NCBI GenBank assembly: GCA_934655875.1
Contig: CAKUHB010000027.1
Location: 1-39,065 of the forward strand
Origin: an uncultured Oscillospiraceae bacterium
Lineage (GTDB): Bacteria; Bacillota; Clostridia; Oscillospirales; Oscillospiraceae
Direction: 5' to 3'
Length of the DNA stretch: 39,065 nucleotides
In this document: piece after piece, positions 8,101-15,751 of the stretch
Numbering within the stretch: position 1 is the stretch's first letter
How the letters are laid out: each line of letters starts with the position of its first letter
Notes under the pieces: generated by a model
What the model was told of the DNA's origin: nothing
Databases searched by the model: none
The model's input: only the letters and a program-made list of their open reading frames with translations
Made by a program: the position numbers and the translations under genes

Positions 8101-9839
8101 TGTTTTCCCTCCTTGACAGATGCTGCTTCTGCGATCGCACGCAGGAGCGTTTCTTTGTCAGCTGTGCCGGTGACAAGGATGACGCCGGTCTCGTAATTGG
8201 CTTCGGCGGTCAGAACGCCCGGAACGTCCAGAAGCGCCTGCTCCAACGCAGCCTTTCCGGGGACGGACGGAAGCTCGTCCATGCGGAGCGCCGTGGTGCT
8301 GGCTTCGGCAGAAACAGCTTCCGGCTGGGGCTGCGCAGGCTGCGGCGGCGCTTCTTCCGGGTGCAGGGCCGGTGCAGACGGAACGGCAATGCAGGCCAGA
8401 AGCGCACTGGCTGCCGTGATGAAAAAGCTCAGAAGCGCGCACAACAGCGGCCGGGCTCCCAGGTCAAGCGCCGGTGAAAAGATGCCGCCCGCAAGTCCGG
8501 CAAGCAGCACCAGAAGCGCCGCGGAAAGGCCAGCCAGAAGTCTGCCCGCATGCACTGCATGGCGGCACTGTCGAAGGCAGACCGGTGCGTCAGCGAGCGT
8601 CCGCAGGGACAAAACCGGAAGCTGCTCCCGCATCTTCGCCTGCGGCTCGCCGGAAATGACCAGGACGGTGCCTTCCTCCTGCGGCTGCCCAAGCGCGTCG
8701 GCAGTCTCCGACACGTCCGCGCCAAAGCGGGCGGCAAGCTGCCGGGTATAGAGCGGCTGTTCACCGCATGGAAGCACGAGCCGCAGCCGCTGCGACGCGA
8801 GCGCACGCATGGCGTCCTGTACATCCGGGCAAACCGGATGCTCCAGCGCAATGCGGCCAAGGTACATGCCGCCCTCCATGCCAAAGCAGACGGAAATCTT
8901 CCCGGCCAGCGCCAGCTCATCCGCGCGTGGGGCGAATATCCCGGCACGCTGCAGCTGCGCCTGCGTCCCGGCAAAATAGCACCGCCCGCCAATTACGGCG
9001 CACCAGCCGCCATCCGGCAGCGCTTCCTGCTTTGAAGGTTCCTCCAATGTAAGGCCGCGGCTCTGTGCCAATGCGGCAATGCACGGCGCAGCAGGCAGAC
9101 TGCTGCCCCGCAGGATCGACGCGGCGAGAGAAAGAAAGTTCGTCTCATCCATACCGGTCGGACGGATGTCGGAGACATTCGGAGCGCCGGTCAGAAGGCC
9201 GTCCGGGATGAGAAGCACCGTATCGGCAGTGCCGAGCGCTGCTGCTGTCTGCGGATCAGCGCACGGGACCGGCAATGCGCGCGACGCACGCGCATTGTCA
9301 AGCGCCGCAAGCAGCCGGAACGGGCAGACGGACGCCGCAGCCAGAAGACTCAGGACGCGTTCAAGGATACGGCCAACCGAGTTTCCTCGGATGATCCAGA
9401 AAACAGCCGCGCAGACCGCTGCGGCAAAGACACCGTAAAACCAGCCGCTGCCGCCGGACGGCAGTGCGAGTGTTTCTTCCCACACATCCATCCAGCTGCA
9501 CGCCGTCAGAAGGAGCACGGTGCAGCCCGCCGCGCCAGACGAAGCGCCGAGCGCGCATAAAACTGCGGCCAGAATGGCCGCCAGCACCGCACAGCTGTCC
9601 CGGCCCGGTTTTCCTCGCAGGATCGCACAGATTCCACGCCGGAAGCAGCGCCAGTTGAGTCCCGCTACGAGCAGCAGCATCGCTGGCAGCAAAAGCATCT
9701 GTGCCAAAAGCGGCTGAATAAACGCCGGGAGCAGCAGAAGCCCCTGCACCGCGCAGGTCAGATACACGCTCAAAAGACTCAGGAAGGAAGATAGATACCG
9801 TCCCACAGCCATACGTCTATGATTCGAGTCCTGTTTCAT
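8097..9839 (-). CDS. degenerate copper-type P1B ATPase-like membrane protein (pseudoenzyme)
   Basis: A 580-residue membrane protein with the layout of a P1B heavy-metal ATPase but without its catalytic residues. About eight hydrophobic helices are seen: two near 15-60, two at 82-116, one at 133-150, one at 160-180, and two at 434-487. The helix before the large cytoplasmic loop ends VCPFRLLAAL where copper pumps have CPC. The loop begins DTVLLIPDGLLTGAP, aligning with DTVVFDKTGTLTEGKP; the phosphorylated Asp is Ile. TGD reads PCGE (357-360) and the GDGIND hinge is missing. The actuator domain between helices 4 and 5 is reduced to ~17 residues with no TGE. Residues 525-575 look like an HMA domain without the CxxC pair. 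The reading frame is intact over 580 codons, GGAGGG precedes ATG 9839, and the NUDIX gene is coupled downstream. It cannot pump; function is unknown. Confidence 0.75.
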   Translation of the reverse strand: MKQDSNHRRMAVGRYLSSFLSLLSVYLTCAVQGLLLLPAFIQPLLAQMLLLPAMLLLVAGLNWRCFRRGICAILRGKPGRDSCAVLAAILAAVLCALGASSGAAGCTVLLLTACSWMDVWEETLALPSGGSGWFYGVFAAAVCAAVFWIIRGNSVGRILERVLSLLAAASVCPFRLLAALDNARASRALPVPCADPQTAAALGTADTVLLIPDGLLTGAPNVSDIRPTGMDETNFLSLAASILRGSSLPAAPCIAALAQSRGLTLEEPSKQEALPDGGWCAVIGGRCYFAGTQAQLQRAGIFAPRADELALAGKISVCFGMEGGMYLGRIALEHPVCPDVQDAMRALASQRLRLVLPCGEQPLYTRQLAARFGADVSETADALGQPQEEGTVLVISGEPQAKMREQLPVLSLRTLADAPVCLRQCRHAVHAGRLLAGLSAALLVLLAGLAGGIFSPALDLGARPLLCALLSFFITAASALLACIAVPSAPALHPEEAPPQPAQPQPEAVSAEASTTALRMDELPSVPGKAALEQALLDVPGVLTAEANYETGVILVTGTADKETLLRAIAEAASVKEGKQ

Positions 9840-9913
9840 ACGATCCCTCCATTTTTCTTAATTTTACCGTGGACAGCTCCAAAAAGCAACTGTCTGTAGC
9901 TGCACGGTGTACA

Positions 9914-9942
9914 TTGACAGCGCACATTCGGTCAACTATAAT
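9914..9942 (+). promoter_or_regulatory. sigma-A promoter of pepF
   Basis: Perfect TTGACA (9914-9919) and perfect TATAAT (9937-9942) at 17-nt spacing, a fully consensus promoter. It is followed by the AAAGGAGG binding site (9954-9961) and ATG 9969. Strong constitutive expression is expected. Confidence 0.92.
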
Positions 9943-9968
9943 AAAAAAATACAAAAGGAGGATACGCT

Positions 9969-11747
9969 ATGAAACGAAGCGAACAGGATATCCGGTTCCA
10001 GTGGGACCTGACAAAGATTTTTCCGGACGAAGCGGCCTGGGAAGCCGCCATGCAGCAGGCGGAAGCGGCGATCGACGGACTGAAAAACATCCCCGGCACG
10101 CTCGGCACGTCAAAGGAAGCATTCAAGGCCGGGCTTGACGCGGTGTTTGCCGCCGCGCAAAAGACGGAGATTCCCTGCGTCTATGCTTTCCTGAAAAAGA
10201 CGGAGGACGGCTCGGAAGCGAAAAATCAGGAGATGGAAGCCCGCGGCGAAAGCCTGTCTGTCAAGCTTGACGCGGCCCTTTCGTTCCTCAGCCCCGAGAT
10301 CCTTTCCATTCCGGCGGAAACGCTGACGGCGTGGATGGCCGACGAAGCACTGGCCACATACCGGCACACGGTGGACGATATCGTCCGCACGCGCGCGCAT
10401 ACGCTCAGTGCAGAGCGCGAGCAGATGCTGGCGCTGCTCGGCGATGCGTCGTCCATGCCGAAGGCGGCATATGAGATGCTGACGGACGTCGATCTGCGCT
10501 TCCCGATGGTCAAAAATGACGCTGGTGAAGACGTCCAGCTGACGCCGGGCACCTTCCCTGTCTACCGCGAGAGCCGAAACCGCGCCGTTCGCGAGGGCGC
10601 GTTCCGCGCCATGTTCGGCACGTACCGGCAGTTTGGCAACACCATTGCGTCGCTCTACGGCGGCTCTGTAAAATTTGACACCTATTACGCCAAGCAGCGC
10701 GGCTACGCTTCGGCCTGCGAAGCGGCGCTGGACGGCGGCAATGTGCCCGTCTCCGTGTATGACAGCCTGATTGAAGCCGTGCACGAGAGCCTTCCGTCCA
10801 TGCGGAAGTATCTGGAGCTGTGCCGCCACGCAATGAAGCTCGACAAGATTGACGTTTTTGACCTCTATGTCCCCATCGTCGAGGACGTGGACTATCCGGT
10901 GGAATATAAAGACGCGAAGGAGCTTGTCCGCAAGGCCGTCGCTCCGCTGGGCGAGGAATACGGAAAACTCATCGACCGTGCCCTATCCGAGCGCTGGATC
11001 GACGTCTATGAAAACGACGGCAAACAGGGCGGCGCGTTCTCCTGCGGCGTCTACGGCGTGCACCCGTATGTGCTTCTGAACTATGCCGGAACGCTCAATG
11101 ACGCGTTCACGCTCGCGCACGAGCTGGGCCACTCCATGCACTCCTGGTTCTCGGATACGACTAATGATTATGTGAACCACGAGTACCGCATCATGGTGGC
11201 CGAGGTCGCATCGACCGTCAACGAAGTCCTGCTGACCAAGTATCTTCTGAAGACCGAGACCGATCCCGGCCGCAGAGCCTATATCCTCAACCATTTCCTC
11301 GAAAGCTTCCGCACAACGCTCTACCGGCAGACGCTATTTGCCGAATTTGAGCGTAAAGCGCACGATCTGTACGCCGCCGGCCAGCCGCTGACCGCGTCGA
11401 CGCTCAATAAGGTGTATCACGAGCTGGAAGCGACGTATTACGACGGCATCGGCATCGACCCGGACATCGACCCGGAATGGTCCTATATCCCCCACTTCTA
11501 TCGTGCATTTTATGTCTACCAGTATGCGACGGGCTTCTCCTCTGCCGTCGCCATTGCGGAGCACATCCTCACGACCGGCGACGCGTCCGGCTATCTCCGC
11601 TTCCTGACGACCGGCGGCAGCGATTATCCGCTCGAAGAGCTGAAGATCGCGGGCGTCGACCTCACCAAGCCGGACACCGTCAGAAGTGCACTGCGCGTGT
11701 TTGACGAGACCGTGGACGAGCTGTCCCGGATCCTGCTTGCAGAATAA
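9969..11747 (+). CDS. pepF: oligoendopeptidase F (M3B metallopeptidase)
   Basis: A 592-residue cytoplasmic zinc peptidase of the M3B family. It hydrolyses peptides of roughly 7-17 residues and helps recycle peptides. The zinc motif HELGH is at residues 384-388 (context TLAHELGHSMHSWFS), and the third zinc ligand Glu lies ~25 residues on in the MVAEVASTVNE segment. The family hallmark GGAFSCGVYGVHPYVLLNY precedes the active site, and FYVYQYATGFSSA is near the C-terminus. Length agrees with the ~600-residue family norm. No signal peptide is present. The gene is monocistronic with a consensus promoter and its own terminator. Confidence 0.96.
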   Translation: MKRSEQDIRFQWDLTKIFPDEAAWEAAMQQAEAAIDGLKNIPGTLGTSKEAFKAGLDAVFAAAQKTEIPCVYAFLKKTEDGSEAKNQEMEARGESLSVKLDAALSFLSPEILSIPAETLTAWMADEALATYRHTVDDIVRTRAHTLSAEREQMLALLGDASSMPKAAYEMLTDVDLRFPMVKNDAGEDVQLTPGTFPVYRESRNRAVREGAFRAMFGTYRQFGNTIASLYGGSVKFDTYYAKQRGYASACEAALDGGNVPVSVYDSLIEAVHESLPSMRKYLELCRHAMKLDKIDVFDLYVPIVEDVDYPVEYKDAKELVRKAVAPLGEEYGKLIDRALSERWIDVYENDGKQGGAFSCGVYGVHPYVLLNYAGTLNDAFTLAHELGHSMHSWFSDTTNDYVNHEYRIMVAEVASTVNEVLLTKYLLKTETDPGRRAYILNHFLESFRTTLYRQTLFAEFERKAHDLYAAGQPLTASTLNKVYHELEATYYDGIGIDPDIDPEWSYIPHFYRAFYVYQYATGFSSAVAIAEHILTTGDASGYLRFLTTGGSDYPLEELKIAGVDLTKPDTVRSALRVFDETVDELSRILLAE

Positions 11748-11759
11748 ATGACAAACGAA

Positions 11760-11791
11760 AGCGCCGGAGCGTATGCTCCGGCGCTGTTTTT
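11760..11791. terminator. rho-independent terminator, pepF / glycosyltransferase
   Basis: A perfect 11-bp GC-rich stem (AGCGCCGGAGC at 11760-11770, complement 11775-11785) with loop GTAT, followed by GTTTTT. On the minus strand it is followed by TTTCGTTT, so it likely stops the convergent glycosyltransferase transcript too, although it overlaps the last bases of that gene region. Confidence 0.88.
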
Positions 11792-12938
11792 ATAAGATCC
11801 CGTGCTTTTGCAGCAGGCTGCACATCTGACTGACGCGGCTGTCCCACGAGCAGGCGCGGCCAGCTTCGATCCGGGCAGCGGTGCGCTCCGGCGTGTCGTC
11901 GTGGAGAGCTGCTTCACAGGCGGAAATAAATTCCGCCGGGCTGTCCGCGATCTCAATGAGCGGCGCATACTGCAAAATCTGATCCGGCTGCTTCGTAGAG
12001 ACGATTGGGCGGCCAGTCGCGAGATATTCATAGAACTTCAGCGGACTGACGTCCTTGCTGAGGTCACTCCTGGCGAACAGATTCAGGCAGGCGTCAAAAT
12101 GCGCCAGATACTGCGGCAGCTGCTCATTCGGCTTCAGGCCGAGGAAATGCACGTTCTGCATCGCGTGCAGCGCAGACAGGTCGACGCCCGGCTTCTCCTT
12201 GCCGATCAGGACAAACTGCCAGTCCGGCCGCGCCTTGGCTGCGGCTTCCAGATAGTCATACTCGATGCAGCTTTGCAGCGCGCCGACGAATCCAAAGATG
12301 GGGTGCGGAATGCCGGCCAGATCGTCCGGCACGGGCTGCGGCTGCGACGCCTGCACAAAGCGCTCAAAATTTGCACCGTTCGGGATCATGGCCGTCTCCG
12401 GCTGCGCCGTCCGCAGCCGCTCGGCCAGCGCGTCGGCGGTGGCGAAGGTCATGTCGGTCTTTTTTGCAAGCTCCAGCTCCATCGCGTCGACCAGCGCCGG
12501 ATCCATCAGGCCGCCGTAGGCCGAATGCCGGTCGACACAGTCGTAGACCAGCCCCTTATGCGGCACATGGTCGACCAGATCGACCGTTACCGGCGAATAG
12601 ACCCACAGAACCGCGTCCGTAAAGCCGTGCTCCTGCATCTTTTTGCGGACAAAGCGCGCCATGCGGCGCTGGTTGCACTTGTTGATCCAGCGGGATTTAT
12701 AAAAGAACGGAAGAACCGGCGGCAGACTGTAAACGGTGATATTCGCCTGCGGATGGACGCCGGACTTTTGATAAGCCGTCAGGCCGGGCTTTGCAGCCTT
12801 GTCCTTAAGGGGCGCAATGTAGGTGATGGACGGGTCAAAGTAGAGGATCTCCGCATCGGGTATGCGGCTCATGACCTGCTGCTTGCGCGTCGGGATCGGG
12901 TACCACGGCGAGGTGGCAAGGCAAACGATCTGTTTCAT
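11790..12938 (-). CDS. glycosyltransferase, TuaH-like (GT4/GT-B fold)
   Basis: A 382-residue GT-B fold glycosyltransferase resembling TuaH of teichuronic acid synthesis. It probably adds a sugar from a nucleotide donor to a lipid-linked cell-wall polysaccharide at the inner membrane face. The N-terminal half has the VCLATSPWYPIPTRKQQ start and a VYDCVDRHSAY motif. The C-terminal half has IFGFVGALQ, FVLIGKEKP and PLKFYEYLATGRPIVST, the donor-binding region with the expected E-x7-E-like motif. There are no membrane helices. The ATG overlaps the stop of the upstream glycosyltransferase-CsaB fusion gene by 4 nt, so the pair is one operon making a secondary wall polymer. Sugar specificity is unknown. 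Confidence 0.86.
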   Translation of the reverse strand: MKQIVCLATSPWYPIPTRKQQVMSRIPDAEILYFDPSITYIAPLKDKAAKPGLTAYQKSGVHPQANITVYSLPPVLPFFYKSRWINKCNQRRMARFVRKKMQEHGFTDAVLWVYSPVTVDLVDHVPHKGLVYDCVDRHSAYGGLMDPALVDAMELELAKKTDMTFATADALAERLRTAQPETAMIPNGANFERFVQASQPQPVPDDLAGIPHPIFGFVGALQSCIEYDYLEAAAKARPDWQFVLIGKEKPGVDLSALHAMQNVHFLGLKPNEQLPQYLAHFDACLNLFARSDLSKDVSPLKFYEYLATGRPIVSTKQPDQILQYAPLIEIADSPAEFISACEAALHDDTPERTAARIEAGRACSWDSRVSQMCSLLQKHGIL

Positions 12939-15145
12939 ACATCCTCCTCCAGAAGCGCGCGTGCCGCCGCTTCATTTTCTGCCGCAAGCGTTTGCAGCCG
13001 CTCCACGGAATACGGCTCTGCCGCCTGCATCGTGTCCTCCACGAGCCGGATGAGCGTCTCCTTCGTGACGTCAGACAGCTCCATACAGTGCTTCTGGCCA
13101 AGATAGGCCATGAAGCCGGTGACCTTCGGGTCGTAGGAGATGGCGGCCAACGGCGCGCCGACGGACGAAGCGAAGATCAGCGCGTGCAGGCGCATGGAGA
13201 CGATCACGCGCATTTTCTTCATCATGCCGATGGTCAGCTGCTCATCCCGCGGGGCCGGAAGCACAAACGATTTGCAGTGCAGCATGCCTGCCGCGCGGCG
13301 GTTGATCTCCAGATCGCGCGTCGGCTCCAGCGCAACAAAGACCGGCGTCAGGCCGTATGCCTTGTTGATGGCGTCCGCCGTATCTGCGATCGCTTGCAGA
13401 TGCTGCTCGATCTGCTTCCACGGACGCAGAACAAACATGGCGTACTGCCCCTCCGGGCTGAGATCATTGCTCAGGAAATAGCTGTCCACGGCGCCGCTGC
13501 CTGCCGGCTGCAATAAGAGCGCGGGATCGGCGGTCACGGTGATCTCGGGCTTTGTAACGCCCATATCGGAAAGCTCTTTCCTGGACAGATCCTCGCGCAG
13601 CGTGATCTTGTCCACGCAGCGGTTGAGCGTGCGCGCCGTCGCGCGGCGGCTCGCTTCCCCGCTGACGGGACCGATGCCGCAGCCGTACATCATGACGCGG
13701 CAGCCTGCGCGGTGCGCCATGCGGATGGTCGTGAGGTAATAGTTGAGCGAGCGCGTGCTGGTCTCATTCTGGATGAGACTCCCGCCGCCGGAAATGAAGA
13801 GCCTGCATCTGCGCATCAGCGGCCAGAACGCAAACGGGTCAAACACATGCACCGACCCGACATGGTACCGCAGCCGCGTTTCCGCCGGATCGTGCGACAT
13901 GACATAGACCGGCATATCACGGTCAATGGATTTCATCTGCGCGAGGATCGCCTTCAAAATCGCGTCATCGCCCGCATTCCCCTTGCCATAGGCGCCGCAG
14001 ATGAGCACGCCGCGCTTTTTCTGCTTCGGCTGTGCGGTGCGGCGGAGAATGGTCTGATAAATCTCGATCTGCTTGCCGACGGTCGCGTCGATGGAAAACT
14101 CCTGCGAAGCCTTTTCATACAGATTCTCGCCCAGCTGCTCGCGCATGGCGCGGCTTTCGGCAAGTCTTGCCATGCAGCTGCCGAGCGCCTGCGCGTCCTG
14201 CGGCGCGAACAGCAGGCCCGTGACGCCGTGTTCGATGATATACGGGATGCCGCCGACGTTGGAAGCGATCGTCGCGCAGTGCATGCGCGCGCCCTCAGTA
14301 ATGGCATATGGGAAGGTCTCGGACAAAGACGTCAGCGTGTTGACGTCCAGCGCATGATAAAAGCTGTCCATATCCGTGACCCAGCCCGCAAAGACGACGC
14401 TTCCGGCCGGGCAGGTGTCCGCGGCCAGCTTTTCAAGCGTCTTTCGCTGTTCTCCCTCGCCCGCGATCAGCAGGCGGATATTCGGATGCGCCTTAACCGC
14501 GATGGAAAATCCGCGGATGAGCGTCCCCACGTCCTTGACCGGGTCGAGCCGCGCGGCAATGCCGAAAACGACGGTATCCGCCTGCACCGCCATCCCGACG
14601 GAGCGGAGATACGCTTCCCTGCCGAGCTTCGGCGTGACGGGCGTAAAGTCAATGCCGTTATAAATGGCGAACATCGTCTGCGGGTCAAAGCCGCGGGAGA
14701 TCAGCAGCTGCGCCATGGCGTCGGACACGCCGATGTGATAGTCGAACATGCGCAGCGCAACGGTATTGATCGTGCCGTAGGTCAGCCGGTGCAGGGGCCG
14801 GCCCAGATAGTCCAGCCGGTAGTCGGAGTGGACGGTCGTGACGATCGGGACGCGGATCTTCCGCCGCAGGATCGCGCCCGTCAGATTCGCGCGCGCGCCG
14901 TGGCAGTGGATGATCTGAAAGCCCTCCTCGCGGATCATCTGCGCAAGACGGCCGATGGCCGCGTGGACAGAGTCCTCCATCACGAGCGTATCGATGCCGA
15001 GTTTCCTTGCGTCCTCGGCAAATTCGCCCTCGCGGAAGCAGACGAGCCGAACCTGCTCCGTCTTTCCAAGGCCGTGCAGCAGCGACAGCACATGCGTTTT
15101 CGCGCCGCCGACGTCGCCGCCTGAGATCAGATGCATCACTTTCAT
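12935..15145 (-). CDS. csaB: fusion of GT4 glycosyltransferase and CsaB polysaccharide pyruvyltransferase
   Basis: A 736-residue two-domain protein. Residues 1 to ~372 are a GT4 glycosyltransferase: N-terminal HLISGGDVGGAKTHVLSLL, IIHCHGARANLTG, GIAARLDPVKDV, and a donor region around SLSETFPYAITEGARM. After a basic linker (QPKQKKRG), residues ~379-736 are a CsaB-type pyruvyltransferase: LICGAYGKGNAGDDAIL, FISGGGSLIQ, MMYGCGIGPV, ITLREDLSR and the C-terminal VSMRLHALIFASSVGAPL motif. CsaB adds pyruvate ketals to secondary cell-wall polymer, the ligand for SLH-domain surface proteins. CsaB is often a single-domain protein of ~360 residues, so coupling the glycosyltransferase in cis suggests sugar transfer and pyruvylation act on the same intermediate. 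ATG 15145 is preceded by GAGG; the 3' end overlaps the TuaH-like gene. Confidence 0.9.
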   Translation of the reverse strand: MKVMHLISGGDVGGAKTHVLSLLHGLGKTEQVRLVCFREGEFAEDARKLGIDTLVMEDSVHAAIGRLAQMIREEGFQIIHCHGARANLTGAILRRKIRVPIVTTVHSDYRLDYLGRPLHRLTYGTINTVALRMFDYHIGVSDAMAQLLISRGFDPQTMFAIYNGIDFTPVTPKLGREAYLRSVGMAVQADTVVFGIAARLDPVKDVGTLIRGFSIAVKAHPNIRLLIAGEGEQRKTLEKLAADTCPAGSVVFAGWVTDMDSFYHALDVNTLTSLSETFPYAITEGARMHCATIASNVGGIPYIIEHGVTGLLFAPQDAQALGSCMARLAESRAMREQLGENLYEKASQEFSIDATVGKQIEIYQTILRRTAQPKQKKRGVLICGAYGKGNAGDDAILKAILAQMKSIDRDMPVYVMSHDPAETRLRYHVGSVHVFDPFAFWPLMRRCRLFISGGGSLIQNETSTRSLNYYLTTIRMAHRAGCRVMMYGCGIGPVSGEASRRATARTLNRCVDKITLREDLSRKELSDMGVTKPEITVTADPALLLQPAGSGAVDSYFLSNDLSPEGQYAMFVLRPWKQIEQHLQAIADTADAINKAYGLTPVFVALEPTRDLEINRRAAGMLHCKSFVLPAPRDEQLTIGMMKKMRVIVSMRLHALIFASSVGAPLAAISYDPKVTGFMAYLGQKHCMELSDVTKETLIRLVEDTMQAAEPYSVERLQTLAAENEAAARALLEEDV

Positions 15146-15173
15146 ATCGGAATCCTCATTTTTGAATTACCAC

Positions 15174-15202
15174 TTGTTTCTTGCGGTAAGATACAGTAAA
15201 AT
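15174..15202 (+). promoter_or_regulatory. possible promoter for the DUF4330 operon
   Basis: TTGTTT (15174-15179) and TAAAAT (15197-15202) with 17-nt spacing, in the 141-nt gap between the divergent csaB fusion and the DUF4330 gene. Matches are moderate and alternatives exist. Confidence 0.38.
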
Positions 15203-15286
15203 AGAATGGTCGTGCCGATATTTTGCACCTCTGTATTATATCCTATGAAGGAATGCAAATCAAGCAAACTCTTTGGGAGGTACCTC

Positions 15287-15751
15287 ATGAAACTCATTGA
15301 TGAAAAAGGCCGTCTGTTCGGCAAGATCAACCTGATCGATCTGCTGGTCGTGCTCCTGATTGTCGCGGTGATCGCGGCGGTCGTGTGGAAGCTCGGCGGC
15401 AAAAAGGCCGCGGCAGCCGTGACAAATTCTGCGAAGAAGGCCGTTTATACCGTGGAAATTGAAGACGTTCCTGCCGACATTGCCGCCTATGCCGAAACGC
15501 AGATTGACAAATCCCTGGTCAACGATTCCAAGGTCATCGCCGCGGCCATCACGGACGTGCGCAGCGAGACCTTTAACGCCGACAATGGCCACCAGACGCT
15601 GTTCATCACCGTCGAAGCGGACGCGTCCTTCACCGGCAACGTCTATAAGGTCGGCCCGCAGGAGGTGCGCGTCGGCTATGAATACATCCTCAAGACAAGC
15701 GAATTTGAGCTGACGGGTCTGATCTCCGCGCTGGAGGTCACCGATGGCTGA
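15287..15751 (+). CDS. DUF4330 family membrane-anchored protein
   Basis: A 154-residue protein of the DUF4330 family, function unknown. It begins MKLIDEKGRLFGKINLIDL, the family's characteristic start, then has one membrane helix at about residues 18-36 (LLVVLLIVAVIAAVVW). The rest is a predicted extracytoplasmic beta-rich domain (VYTVEIEDVPADIAAYAE, then NGHQTLFITVEADA). ATG 15287 follows GGGAGG (15275-15280) by 6 nt; the frame is open 81 nt further upstream but without a ribosome site. Its stop overlaps the start of the O-antigen-ligase-like gene by 8 nt. DUF4330 genes commonly neighbour wall-polysaccharide genes, so a scaffold or chaperone role in polymer export is possible; this is inference. 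Confidence 0.8.
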   Translation: MKLIDEKGRLFGKINLIDLLVVLLIVAVIAAVVWKLGGKKAAAAVTNSAKKAVYTVEIEDVPADIAAYAETQIDKSLVNDSKVIAAAITDVRSETFNADNGHQTLFITVEADASFTGNVYKVGPQEVRVGYEYILKTSEFELTGLISALEVTDG

